Shown here piece after piece: positions 51,902-60,180 of a stretch of 64,000 nucleotides of DNA. The notes beneath the pieces are model-generated. The model was not told where the DNA came from, searched no databases, and saw only the letters and a program-made list of their open reading frames with translations. The position numbers and the translations under genes are program-made. Position 1 is the first letter of the stretch. The number at the start of each line of letters is the position of its first letter. This DNA is from Luteimonas galliterrae (GTDB lineage Bacteria > Pseudomonadota > Gammaproteobacteria > Xanthomonadales > Xanthomonadaceae), in NCBI RefSeq assembly GCF_023374055.1, contig NZ_JAMBEP010000001.1, positions 1,240,001 to 1,304,000 of the forward strand. Reading direction: 5' to 3'.

Positions 51902-53160
51902 GCGAAACGCTCGACGCGGTAGGGCTTCGGGTCTATCGCAGGTTCGCGGCCGCAAATCAGATCGGCGGCCAATTGCGCCGTGCCGGTGCTCATGCTGACG
52001 CCGAGCATGCCATGGCCGGTCGCCAGCCATAGGCGTTCGCGGCCCGGGACGCGGCCGATGATCGGCAGGTCGTCGTAGGTCATGGGCCGCCAGCCGAACC
52101 ACTCTTCGCGCTTGGCGGGACCGACCGGCTGGCGCAGGTACTCGCGCGATCCGCGCTCAAGCGCGTCCAGGCGGCGGCGGTTGAGGGCATCGTCGTAACC
52201 GGAGAATTCCATCGTGCTGCCGAGCCGGAAACCGCTGCCCCACGCCGTTACGCAGACGCTGCGCTCGTGCAGCACCACCGGACGGCGCGGCATCAGGGCC
52301 GGCGCGTCGTAGGTGATCGAATAGCCTTTGCCCGGTTGCATGGCCTTGGCCAACGGCGCTGCGGCCAGATCCAGCGATTTCCCCAGCCGCGGCGACCAGG
52401 CGCCGGTCGCGATCAGCACATCGCGTCCTCGGAATGCGCCTTGCGCGCTGGCGATGCGGTAGTCGTCGCCGTCCTGCGCCAGGCCGCGCACTTCGCACTG
52501 CTCCACGATCTTGCCGCCGCGTTGCAGCAGCGCATGCGCCAACCCTGCGACGTAGCGGTCTGGCCGCAGGCTGGCGTCGCCGGTGAAGCGGATCACGCCG
52601 TGCACGCCGGGCAGCACCGCCGGTTCTTCGCGTTCGTAAGCAGCGCCTTCGATCTTTTCCGACGGCACGCCGTACTCGGCGAGCAAGCGCACTTCCTCGC
52701 CGAATTCGTCGAACGCGGCCGCATTGCGGAATATGTGGTCGGTACCCGATTCGGCGAATTCGCATTCGATGCCGTAGCGCGCCAGCCAGGACGGCAACGC
52801 CTGGCGCGAATGCGACAGGATCGCCGCCTTGGCCGCCGTCGCCTGGCGCAAATCGCGCATATTGCAGCGTGCGGCGAAACGCGCCAGCCAGGCCCACAGC
52901 GACGGGTCCATGCGCGGCCTCAGGTACAAGGGCGCATCGGGCGTCAGCAGCCAGCGCATGGCGCGACCGATCGTGCCGGGCGCGGCCAGCGGCAAGGAAT
53001 GGCTGGGGGTGATGGTGCCGCAGTTGCCGTGCGAACTGCCGCTGCCCACGGTGCGGGCTTCCAGCACGCGCACGCTGCGCCCGGCCTCCACCAGCGCCAA
53101 CGCGCTGGCCAGGCCGACCACGCCGCCGCCGATGATCACTACATCGCTACGATCGCTCAT
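51898..53160 (-). CDS. D-amino acid dehydrogenase-like FAD oxidoreductase
   Basis: A 420-residue FAD enzyme of the DAO fold. The ADP-binding motif VVIIGGGVVGLASALALVEA opens the protein, then GSSHGNCGTITPSHSLPLA (typical of DadA), and the C-terminal FAD contact YDDLPIIGRVPGRERLWLATGHG plus GVSMSTGTAQLAADL. DadA oxidises D-amino acids, chiefly D-alanine, and passes electrons to the respiratory chain. The usual partner dadX (alanine racemase) is not nearby. It is the first gene of a three-gene operon with gor and the formylglutamate hydrolase-like gene. The true substrate is not proven by sequence. Confidence 0.88.
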   Translation of the reverse strand: MSDRSDVVIIGGGVVGLASALALVEAGRSVRVLEARTVGSGSSHGNCGTITPSHSLPLAAPGTIGRAMRWLLTPDAPLYLRPRMDPSLWAWLARFAARCNMRDLRQATAAKAAILSHSRQALPSWLARYGIECEFAESGTDHIFRNAAAFDEFGEEVRLLAEYGVPSEKIEGAAYEREEPAVLPGVHGVIRFTGDASLRPDRYVAGLAHALLQRGGKIVEQCEVRGLAQDGDDYRIASAQGAFRGRDVLIATGAWSPRLGKSLDLAAAPLAKAMQPGKGYSITYDAPALMPRRPVVLHERSVCVTAWGSGFRLGSTMEFSGYDDALNRRRLDALERGSREYLRQPVGPAKREEWFGWRPMTYDDLPIIGRVPGRERLWLATGHGMLGVSMSTGTAQLAADLICGREPAIDPKPYRVERFA

Positions 53161-53191
53161 GCGATCAGTGTAGCGACAACGGCCGCCCTAC

Positions 53192-54847
53192 TTACAGAGC
53201 GGCGGCCGCCCCGCTCGCCCGTTCTTGGGCGATCCGCATCGCCGGCCGGCGCGCATACGTCGCCCAGCGCCACAACCATTCCATCGGCCCGTAGCGGAAC
53301 TTGGACAGCCACCAACGGCTGAGCAGCAGCTGCAGGCCGAACACGGCCAGCACGAACAGCACCTGCCGTGCCCGTCCGACGCCCCAATGCCCCAGACCGT
53401 AACCGTAGAAGAACAGGCTGGCGATCACCGACTGGCTCAGGTAGTTGGTGAGGGCCATGCGCCCGGCCGGCGCGAGCCAGGACAGCAGCTTCGCCCAGGC
53501 GCGCTTCTGCAACAGAAGCACGATCGCTGCGATGTAGCCCAGCGACATCGGCAGGTTGCCCAGGCTCTGCAAGCCGACCGCCAACTGCCATTGCTTGTCG
53601 TTCTGGCCCGGCACATGGCTGACGGCGATGAAGCTGGCCGCGATGGCGAGCGCGGTACCCAACGGCAACCCGATCCACGCCAGCTTGCGGAACAAGCCGA
53701 GGTGCTGCTGCGGATGCTGGATCACGCCGGAATGCACGAACCACGCGCCGACCAGGAACAATCCCATCACCATGACCGTGAAACCGCCCTGCTGCACGAA
53801 ATCGCCCAGATAGGATCCGGCGCGGAACTCGACCGCTTCGCGATAGCTGCCGCCGCTCATCACCCGCGCCTCGGTCGCCACTTGCTTGCGGTGTTCGGCA
53901 CGGCGCTCCTGCTTCTTGCGCTCCTGCTCGGCGGCTTCTTTCTTCTGCGCGGCGGACTCCTTCGTCGGTTCGGCCGTCTGCTGTTGGTTCGCCGTCTCCG
54001 ACGCGGCCGGCATCGCCAGCGCGATGGCCGCGCCGATCATCATCGCGGCGAAAGGCCCGAGGTAGAGCGTCGCACCGGCGCGCAACGTGCGTTTCTCAAG
54101 AGGATTGCGATAACGCGCCGACAGCCATGCCAGCAGACCCAGCAACAGGCTCCCGCCCAGCGCCGCATAGCCGCTGCCTTTCATGGCGATCATGACCGTC
54201 ACCCCGATCGCGACCGCCACGGCGGCGATCGCCAGGACCAGGCTCGGCAGCGGCCATTGCGCGCCGCCGATCCGGACTTTGCGTTCGCTGCGCAGATACA
54301 TCGCCACCAGGCCGGCGAGCGCCAACGCGAATACGAAACTGCCGACGCCTTGCGATTCGAAGGCGAACCCCAGCGCCGCAAGCGCGGCGGCCGCCAGCAA
54401 GCCATGCCAGAAGCGCCCGAACAACGTCAGCAGCAGCAATGCCGCCGCCGCCGCGTAACTGAGCAGGATGTCGCCGCCCCAAATGAGCACGCCGTGCGCG
54501 AGGCCGATCAAAGCCAAGGCCGCGGTGCGCCGCAGGTAGGGCACGACGAAACCGCGTTGCGCGGCTGTCGCCCGCGTCAGCATGACCGCAAACCCCATGC
54601 CGAACAGCATCGAGAACATGGTCCAGAACTTGCCGCGCACGAATACGTCGACGAACCAGCTGGCCGCGTAGTCGATGCCGGTGTGCGCGGCCATGCCCGC
54701 GCCCAGATCGGACAGCGGCCGGTTGAACCACTCGATGTTCATCAGGAAGATGCCGAGCAGCGCGAAGCCGCGGATCACGTCCAATGCCTGGATGCGTTCG
54801 CCCGCCGCGACCGGTTTCAATTCCGGGATTGCAGTCACGTCGCTCAT
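53192..54847 (-). CDS. DUF418 (YeiB-type) membrane protein 1
   Basis: A 551-residue polytopic inner-membrane protein. The family opening is RIQALDVIRGFALLGIFLMN (about residue 18 on), then FSMLFGMGFAVMLTRA and the C-terminal DUF418 part with GRMALTNYLSQSVIASLFFY and FRYGPMEWLWRWATY. Between helices there is a long charged insertion (EPTKESAAQKKEAAEQERKK and on, about residues 292-330) followed by GGSYREAVEFRA. Related bacterial proteins are proposed transporters or acyl-transfer-like enzymes; the function is unproven. It is the third of three consecutive paralogues, 85 bases after the second one. Confidence 0.9.
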   Translation of the reverse strand: MSDVTAIPELKPVAAGERIQALDVIRGFALLGIFLMNIEWFNRPLSDLGAGMAAHTGIDYAASWFVDVFVRGKFWTMFSMLFGMGFAVMLTRATAAQRGFVVPYLRRTAALALIGLAHGVLIWGGDILLSYAAAAALLLLTLFGRFWHGLLAAAALAALGFAFESQGVGSFVFALALAGLVAMYLRSERKVRIGGAQWPLPSLVLAIAAVAVAIGVTVMIAMKGSGYAALGGSLLLGLLAWLSARYRNPLEKRTLRAGATLYLGPFAAMMIGAAIALAMPAASETANQQQTAEPTKESAAQKKEAAEQERKKQERRAEHRKQVATEARVMSGGSYREAVEFRAGSYLGDFVQQGGFTVMVMGLFLVGAWFVHSGVIQHPQQHLGLFRKLAWIGLPLGTALAIAASFIAVSHVPGQNDKQWQLAVGLQSLGNLPMSLGYIAAIVLLLQKRAWAKLLSWLAPAGRMALTNYLSQSVIASLFFYGYGLGHWGVGRARQVLFVLAVFGLQLLLSRWWLSKFRYGPMEWLWRWATYARRPAMRIAQERASGAAAAL

Positions 54848-54932
54848 GCCATGTCCTTACGGTCGTGGCGACGATTTCCGCATGTAGCGGCGCGCGATTC
54901 GCGGGCCGGAAGTCACTCGGACCGATGGGGCA

Positions 54933-56507
54933 TCAGGCCCGGATGCGCATCGCCGGTTTGCGCGCGTAGGTGATCCAGCGCCACAACCACTCCATCGGAC
55001 CGTAACGATGCCCCGCCAGCCACCAGCGACTGGCGGCGGCCTGCACCGCGAACACGGCCAGCACGAATACGGCCTGCCACGTCCGGCCCAAGCCCCAGAA
55101 GCCGAATCCGTAACCGTAGAAGAACCACGTCGCCAATACCGACTGCATCAGATAGTTGGTCAGCGCCATGCGTCCGCTCGCCGCTACCCACGAAAGCCGG
55201 CCGTCGGCCGCACCACGGCCCGCCAGCAAGAACGCGAATGCCAGATAGCCCAACGCCATCGACAAAGCGCCGGCTTCCGGCAGCAGCGACAGCAAAGCCG
55301 CGGCGGGTTTCGAAGCGGAAGCCGCCTCGACCCAGCGTTCGCCGCCGATCACGGCCAGCGTCCCGAGCGGAAACCCCACCCAGGCCAGCCCACGCCAAAG
55401 TTTGCGATGGCGCTCAGGCGCGCGCGCGGCGCCCGAACGCACCAGCCACATGCCGACCAGGAACAGGCCGCCGGCCGCCAGACCCAGCATGAACATCGTG
55501 TCGATGGGCCGCTTGAAGCCGTTCTGTGCGCGGAAACGCACGCCCTCGATGTAGCTGCCTTCGGCCATGGCTTTGTTCTCGGCCATGCCCCGCGCGCGCA
55601 ATTCGGCGCGCCGCTTCGCCGGCTGCGCCTCCGAAGCGGGCGTCGTTGCGGGCCAGAACGTAGCCGGCGTCCACTGTGCGAGTGCGGCGGCGACCGCCGC
55701 AGCCAACACCGGCGCCAGGAAAAACCAAACGCCGGCCCGCAGCAAACGTTGCGCGGCATCGCTGCGATCGAACCAGGCGATGCCGCCTGCGATCAGCAAC
55801 GCGATCGCATACCCGGCGCACTTGCGCGCTTCGGCCGGCACCGCCGATCCATAGGCGCCCAGCAGCGCGATGGCGATCGCGGCGGCGACGGTCCCCATCG
55901 CGAGCAACTTGCGCCGGTGCGGTCCGGCAAGACGCAGGTACAGCGCTGCGGTCGCGCTGTACATCCACAGCAGGAACATGTCGACCGGCGCCGGGCCGCC
56001 CCAAAGCCGCATGAGCGCGATGGTTGCGATGCCGAGCGCCAGGCCGAACCAGGGCCCGCAGAACAATATCGCCAGCAACAGCGCCGCGGTGACCGCGTAG
56101 TTCAGCAGGATGTCGCCGGACCAGATCAGCACGATATGCAGCGCGCCGAACAGCGCGAGCGCCAGCGCACGGCGCAGATAGCGCGCGACGAACCCGTCGC
56201 GATCGGCGCCGGCGCGCTCGAGCATCACCGCGAAACCCATGCCGAACAGGATCGAGAACAGCGTCCAGAACTTGTTCTCGACGAACGTTGCGAGCAGCCA
56301 CTGCACGATGCCGTCGACCGATTCCAGACGATGCCCGCCATCCGGTGGGGTCAGTTTGGACAAGTTGAACGCCTGCACGTTGACCAGCAGGATGCCCAGC
56401 AGTGCGGATCCGCGCGCGAGATCGAGCGCCTTTACGCGCTGGCCGGATTCCACCGGGCCGGCGGAGGCCTCTTCCGCGCGTCGCGGCGCGGATCCGTCGG
56501 ACGTCAC
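54933..56507 (-). CDS. DUF418 (YeiB-type) membrane protein 2
   Basis: A 524-residue paralogue of its neighbours. RVKALDLARGSALLGILLVN and FSILFGMGFAVMLERAGADR mark the N-terminal half; GRMALTNYLMQSVLATWFFY and HRYGPMEWLWRWITYARKPA the end. The loop holds a shorter charged segment (AKRRAELRARGMAENKAM), then EGSYIEGVRFRAQNG. The start is GTG 56507, overlapping the stop of the upstream paralogue (GTGA); earlier in-frame sequence belongs to that gene. It is the middle gene of the trio and is expected to be translationally coupled to gene 3. Confidence 0.9.
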   Translation of the reverse strand: MTSDGSAPRRAEEASAGPVESGQRVKALDLARGSALLGILLVNVQAFNLSKLTPPDGGHRLESVDGIVQWLLATFVENKFWTLFSILFGMGFAVMLERAGADRDGFVARYLRRALALALFGALHIVLIWSGDILLNYAVTAALLLAILFCGPWFGLALGIATIALMRLWGGPAPVDMFLLWMYSATAALYLRLAGPHRRKLLAMGTVAAAIAIALLGAYGSAVPAEARKCAGYAIALLIAGGIAWFDRSDAAQRLLRAGVWFFLAPVLAAAVAAALAQWTPATFWPATTPASEAQPAKRRAELRARGMAENKAMAEGSYIEGVRFRAQNGFKRPIDTMFMLGLAAGGLFLVGMWLVRSGAARAPERHRKLWRGLAWVGFPLGTLAVIGGERWVEAASASKPAAALLSLLPEAGALSMALGYLAFAFLLAGRGAADGRLSWVAASGRMALTNYLMQSVLATWFFYGYGFGFWGLGRTWQAVFVLAVFAVQAAASRWWLAGHRYGPMEWLWRWITYARKPAMRIRA

Positions 56508-57760
56508 GCGGGAGCCAGGCGCATCGCTGGACGTTCCAGGTAAGTCAGCCAGCGCCACAGCCACTCCATCGGCCCGTAGCGGTAGCGCGATAGCCACCAG
56601 CGGCTCCACAACACCTGCAATGCGAATACGGCCAGCACGAACAACGGTTGCCAGGCGCGCGGCAATTGTTCGAAGTAGCCCAGCCCGTAGCCGTAGAAGA
56701 TCACCGTGCAGATCACCGATTGCATCAGGTAGTTGGTCAGCGCCATGCGTCCGGCGGGCGCGAACCAACCCAGCCTTGCGCGCCAGGCGGGACGCTGCAT
56801 CAGCAGCACGATGGCCGAAAAATAGCCGAAGCACATCAGCACGTTGGCGACTTGGCCGGCGGTCTGCGATGCCGCCGAGCCCAGGCTCATCTCGGACATG
56901 CTGTGGGTGGGATGCGTCCAGAACGACCACAGCATCAGCGGCAGCCCGAGTCCCAGCCCGACGATCAGCAGGCGCCGGTACAACGGCAGGCGCGAAGCCG
57001 GGTCGCGTATCGCGCCGCTGCGCACGAACCAGGCGCCGAACAGGAACATGCCCAGCACCAGCGGCCCGAAGAACATCAGCCCGAACATCATGAAGCCGAA
57101 ATCCTGCGCGCGCTGCGCGACGGCCTGCGCGTAGGTGCCCGATCCGTACGCCTGGCGCTGCGCATCGATCATCGCGGCGACCTGCCGGCCCTGTTCGGCC
57201 ATGCCCTTCTGCACTTCGGCGGCCGCCTGCGGATCCGATTGCGCCAGGTGCAGGCTGCCCGCCCACAACCACATCAGCAGCAGCGGCAGGAGCACGGCCG
57301 CGACGCCCCATTTCGGCAGCCGCGAGACCGGCGTGCGGCGAAAGAAAAGCAGCAGCAAGAAGCCGAGCAGCGCGTAGGACACCAGGATGTCCCCGGACCA
57401 GATCAGCAGCACGTGCACCAGGCCGATGCCGAGCAGCGCCAGCAGCCGCCGCGCGTACAAGCCTGTGCCGTTGGCGCCGCGCGCCTGCGCGCGCTCGAGC
57501 ATGACCGCGAAGCCCATGCCGAACAACAGCGAGAACAGGGTGATGAACTTGCCCTGCACCAGGACGTAGATGATCGCGTCCATCGTCCGGTCGGCGCCGG
57601 TGAAGCGCGTATTGACCCCGGTCAGCGATTCCATCAGCGGGCCGACGAAGCCTTCGATGTTCATCAGCAGGATGCCGAGCAGCGCGAAACCGCGCAGCAC
57701 ATCCATGGTCTGGATACGTTCGTTGCCGGCGACCGGCATCAAGTGCGCGTCCTGATTCAT
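56504..57760 (-). CDS. DUF418 (YeiB-type) membrane protein 3
   Basis: A 418-residue paralogue, the shortest and first transcribed of the trio. RIQTMDVLRGFALLGILLMN (from about residue 16), FSLLFGMGFAVMLERAQARG and GRMALTNYLMQSVICTVIFY, RYRYGPMEWLWRWLTYLERP are shared with the others. Here the soluble segment (EVQKGMAEQGRQVAAMIDAQ) is followed by GSGTYAQAVAQRAQD. Length is the usual DUF418 size (about 390-420), so copies 1 and 2 have gained roughly 100 residues. The upstream 300 bases hold a composite repeat and the promoter must lie in or near 57761-57870. Confidence 0.9.
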   Translation of the reverse strand: MNQDAHLMPVAGNERIQTMDVLRGFALLGILLMNIEGFVGPLMESLTGVNTRFTGADRTMDAIIYVLVQGKFITLFSLLFGMGFAVMLERAQARGANGTGLYARRLLALLGIGLVHVLLIWSGDILVSYALLGFLLLLFFRRTPVSRLPKWGVAAVLLPLLLMWLWAGSLHLAQSDPQAAAEVQKGMAEQGRQVAAMIDAQRQAYGSGTYAQAVAQRAQDFGFMMFGLMFFGPLVLGMFLFGAWFVRSGAIRDPASRLPLYRRLLIVGLGLGLPLMLWSFWTHPTHSMSEMSLGSAASQTAGQVANVLMCFGYFSAIVLLMQRPAWRARLGWFAPAGRMALTNYLMQSVICTVIFYGYGLGYFEQLPRAWQPLFVLAVFALQVLWSRWWLSRYRYGPMEWLWRWLTYLERPAMRLAPA

Positions 57761-57874
57761 GCGGATTCCCTCTCCCTTTGCCGACCCCCGGAGTCCGAAT
57801 CATTCACCGTGCCGGCCGTGGCCGCAAGCGCGGCCAGAAACGAAAAACGGCCCGCTCGCGCAGGGCCGTTAGCT

Positions 57875-58055
57875 TTCCCCTCTCCCTTTATGGGAGAGGG
57901 ACAGGCCCGAAGGGCCAGGGAGAGGGTCCGGCTTTTCGCACCATCAGGAAGCAAGCGCAAAAGCACGCTTCGCTATGCTCGCGCCCCTCTCCTACCCCCA
58001 GATCAAGGCCGGGGCAGGCTCTTCGCGCATCCTCCCCCGCAAAGGGGAGAGAAAA
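57875..58055. repeat. Composite repeat, copy B
   Basis: Same plan as copy A: CCCTCTCCCTTTATGGGAGA, GGCCCGAAGGGCC, CCGGCTTTTCGCACC, AAGCACGCTTCGCTATGCTC and CATCCTCCCCCGCAAAGGGG, with a 20-base expansion in the right half (CCCAGATCAAGGCCGGGGCA). It lies between slyD and the DUF418 trio. Confidence 0.85.
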
Positions 58056-58058
58056 GCA

Positions 58059-58538
58059 CTAATGCGCGTGCCCGCCCTCGCCATGCACATGCCCATGCTC
58101 GATCTCTTCCGCACTGGCCTCGCGCACTGCCACGATCTCGATATCGAAATGCAGCGCCTTGCCCGCCATCGGATGGTTGAGGTCGACATCGACCACGCTC
58201 ATCCCGACCTTCTCGATGGTCACCGCACGCGGACCGAAGTTGGTGTTCAGCACGACCTGCATCCCCGGCTCCAGGCGTTGGGCGCCGAAGTGCTTCTTCG
58301 GCACGCGCTGGGTCAGGCCGTCGCGGCGCTCGCCGTAAGCGTCGGCCGCGGCCACGTCCACGCCGAAGCTGTCGCCGGCCTCGTGCCCGTCCAGCGCCTT
58401 TTCCAGGCCCGGGATGATGTTGCCGTGGCCGATCAGGATCTGCAGCGGCTCGCGCTCCTTGGAGCTCTCCAGCGCTTCCTGACCCTGCTCGGAAACGGTG
58501 TAGTGGAAACTGACGACGCGGTCTTTCTCGATTTTCAT
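58059..58538 (-). CDS. slyD: FKBP-type peptidyl-prolyl isomerase SlyD
   Basis: A 159-residue cytoplasmic chaperone and prolyl isomerase. The FKBP core begins KDRVVSFHYTVSEQGQEALE and includes LQILIGHGNIIPGLEKAL; the insert-in-flap domain (about 70-125, YGERRDGLTQRVPKKHFG) binds unfolded chains. The C-terminus is His-rich (EIEHGHVHGEGGHAH), shorter than the E. coli metal-binding tail but likely able to bind nickel or zinc. It sits between the DUF418 trio's leader and a divergent NlpC/P60 gene. The start is ATG 58538. Confidence 0.93.
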   Translation of the reverse strand: MKIEKDRVVSFHYTVSEQGQEALESSKEREPLQILIGHGNIIPGLEKALDGHEAGDSFGVDVAAADAYGERRDGLTQRVPKKHFGAQRLEPGMQVVLNTNFGPRAVTIEKVGMSVVDVDLNHPMAGKALHFDIEIVAVREASAEEIEHGHVHGEGGHAH

Positions 58539-58599
58539 TCGGAACCCTGGCGAGCGCGCGAGCTTGTGGGCCGCGTCGGATTGCGGCCAAGATGCGCAG

Positions 58600-59163
58600 A
58601 TGAGTAAGGCCGCACATTATCCGGACACTCGCCCGCCCGCGCCAGCGCGCGTAGCGGCCGCGTGCGTGGCGCTGATCGCGCTGCTAGCGCTGGGCGCCTG
58701 CGGGCGCGAGGACGTGCGCCCCTCGCGCGGCGGACGCGCGGTGGCGCCGCAGCGCCAGTGGCCGGTCGTCACGCCTGCGGACCCCGCCGCCGCCAATGCC
58801 GTGCTGATGCGCGCGCTCAGCCTGGTCGGCACGCCCTACCGTTACGGCGGCAATACGCCGCAGGGCGGCTTCGACTGCAGCGGCCTGGTCAACTACGTCT
58901 ATCGCGACATGCTGGACCTGAAGCTGCCGCGCACCTCGCGCGAACTGGCCCGGGTACAGGGGCCCAAGATCGCCCCCGAGCGGCTCGCCGCGGCAGATCT
59001 GGTTTTCTTCGGCAGCGGCGGCGCGGTCAGCCACGTCGGCATTTATGTCGGCGAGGGCCGCTTCGTCCATGCCCCCAGCACAGGCGGCACGGTGCGACTG
59101 GATCACCTGGACGGCGCCTACTGGCGCGACCACTACAGCGGCGCCCGGCGTGTGTTGCAGTGA
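58600..59163 (+). CDS. NlpC/P60 lipoprotein endopeptidase 1
   Basis: A 187-residue cell-wall hydrolase. The start at 58600 (MSKAAHYPDTRP) precedes a lipoprotein-type signal (CVALIALLALGAC, lipobox LGAC with the Cys about residue 35). The catalytic domain covers about 72-187: LVGTPYRYGGNTPQGGFDCS (nucleophile Cys in FDCSGLV), LPRTSRELARVQG and VSHVGIYVGEGRFVHAPSTG (catalytic His). NlpC/P60 enzymes cut peptidoglycan stem peptides between D-Glu and mDAP. The next gene is a close paralogue, and the two may form an operon or be separately controlled by the AT-rich spacer. Confidence 0.9.
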   Translation: MSKAAHYPDTRPPAPARVAAACVALIALLALGACGREDVRPSRGGRAVAPQRQWPVVTPADPAAANAVLMRALSLVGTPYRYGGNTPQGGFDCSGLVNYVYRDMLDLKLPRTSRELARVQGPKIAPERLAAADLVFFGSGGAVSHVGIYVGEGRFVHAPSTGGTVRLDHLDGAYWRDHYSGARRVLQ

Positions 59164-59164
59164 T

Positions 59165-59267
59165 GGAATAGTGACGGATATCGTTCCATCTTTACGAATA
59201 TTTAACTTTTTCTGAACAATATCCTCGTTTTTATCCGGCACTATTCGGGCTGCTTTTGGAATAGTGA
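59165..59267 (+). promoter_or_regulatory. AT-rich spacer with three GAATAGTG sites between NlpC/P60 genes
   Basis: This is the most AT-rich intergenic stretch in its area (TACGAATATTTAACTTTTTC and so on). It holds GGAATAGTGA at 59165-59174 and again at 59258-59267, plus the inverted CACTATTC at 59239-59246. The latter two form a dyad (arms 8 bases, 12-base spacer) ending eight bases before the next GTG start. A promoter, an operator or a leader hairpin are all possible. Confidence 0.55.
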
Positions 59268-59274
59268 AAGACGC

Positions 59275-59943
59275 GTGACGACAAACGACTCCGGCCGCCA
59301 AGCCGCCACCCGTCTCCCCCGCCCGGGTCGCCTCCGCCCCCTCCTCTTCAGTCTGCTGTGCGCCGCTTCGCTGCCGGTGCTGGCCAACCAGGCCACGCTG
59401 GACAACAACGGCAGTCTGACCAACGCCAATACCGCCAGCCCGGCCATGGCCGATGCGATGGCCCTGTCCGACCGCGCCCTGCTGGAAGCCACCGTCGACC
59501 TGCGCGCGGTCGCGTACGAGGGCGCGGCCATGGCGCCGAACACCAGCGCCGTGCCCGCCTCCGGACGCATGCAGGCGCTGCTGCAGAAGGCCCTGGCCCT
59601 GCTCGGTACGCCCTATCGTTGGGGCGGCACCTCGCCCGACGGCGGCTTCGACTGCAGCGGCATGGTCGGCTACGTATTCCGCAGCGCGCTGGGCATCGAA
59701 CTGCCGCGCGTGTCGCGCGAGATGGCGAAAGACGGCATGAAGGTCGATCGCTCCGCTTTGGCGGTCGGCGACCTGGTGTTCTTCAGCCGCCGCGGCAAGC
59801 GCGTCGACCACGTCGGCATCTATGTCGGCGACGGCCGCTTCGTGCACGCGCCGCGCACCGGCCGCGACGTCACCGTATCCAGCCTCACCGAGGGTTACTG
59901 GAGCCGCAAGTTCATGCAGGCCAGGCGCGTCGCCGAGATCTGA
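59275..59943 (+). CDS. NlpC/P60 endopeptidase 2
   Basis: A 222-residue paralogue of the preceding gene. The GTG start (59275, MTTNDSGRQAATRLPRP) leads to an export signal (RPLLFSLLCAASLPVLANQ, about residues 21-39). The catalytic domain covers about 100-222: LGTPYRWGGTSPDGGFDCS (Cys in FDCSGMV), LPRVSREMAKDG and VDHVGIYVGDGRFVHAPRTG (His). It lacks a lipobox, so it is probably periplasmic and soluble, unlike copy 1. The unannotated middle part (ASPAMADAMALSDRALLEAT) is Ala-rich and may be a linker. A perfect terminator follows. Confidence 0.9.
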   Translation: MTTNDSGRQAATRLPRPGRLRPLLFSLLCAASLPVLANQATLDNNGSLTNANTASPAMADAMALSDRALLEATVDLRAVAYEGAAMAPNTSAVPASGRMQALLQKALALLGTPYRWGGTSPDGGFDCSGMVGYVFRSALGIELPRVSREMAKDGMKVDRSALAVGDLVFFSRRGKRVDHVGIYVGDGRFVHAPRTGRDVTVSSLTEGYWSRKFMQARRVAEI

Positions 59944-59966
59944 TCGGAAGCGAGCTTCCTATTCGC

Positions 59967-59995
59967 AAAAAAAGCCGCTTTCGAGCGGCTTTTTT
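59967..59995 (+). terminator. Intrinsic terminator after the NlpC/P60 pair
   Basis: AAAAAAAGCCGCT-TTCG-AGCGGCTTTTTT: perfect stem with a TTCG tetraloop and T-run, 24 bases after the stop. Confidence 0.93.
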
Positions 59996-60015
59996 CGTTT
60001 CCGGCAGACCGTGCT

Positions 60016-60172
60016 TTTCCCCTCTCCCCTTTGCGGGAGAGGGACAGGCCGAAGGCCAGGGAGAGGGCCGGCTTTTCGCGCCATCTGACAGAAGAGCGAA
60101 AAGCACGCTTCGCTACGCTCGCGCCCCCTCTCCTGCCCTTCGGGCATCCTCCCCCGCAAGGGGAGGAAAAAG
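60016..60172. repeat. Composite repeat, copy C
   Basis: CCCTCTCCCCTTTGCGGGAG, GGCCGAAGGCC, GGCCGGCTTTTCGCGCCATC, AAGCACGCTTCGCTACGCTC and CATCCTCCCCCGCAAGGGGA: closest to copy A in both sequence and length. It lies against the stop of the thioesterase gene. Confidence 0.87.
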
Positions 60173-60180
60173 CGGCCGGT

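Noticed and set aside
54933-57803. A single 956-residue fused DUF418 protein
   Set aside because: The reading runs out of frame with DUF418 protein 3 in its first half; the real arrangement is two genes overlapping by GTGA at 56504-56507.
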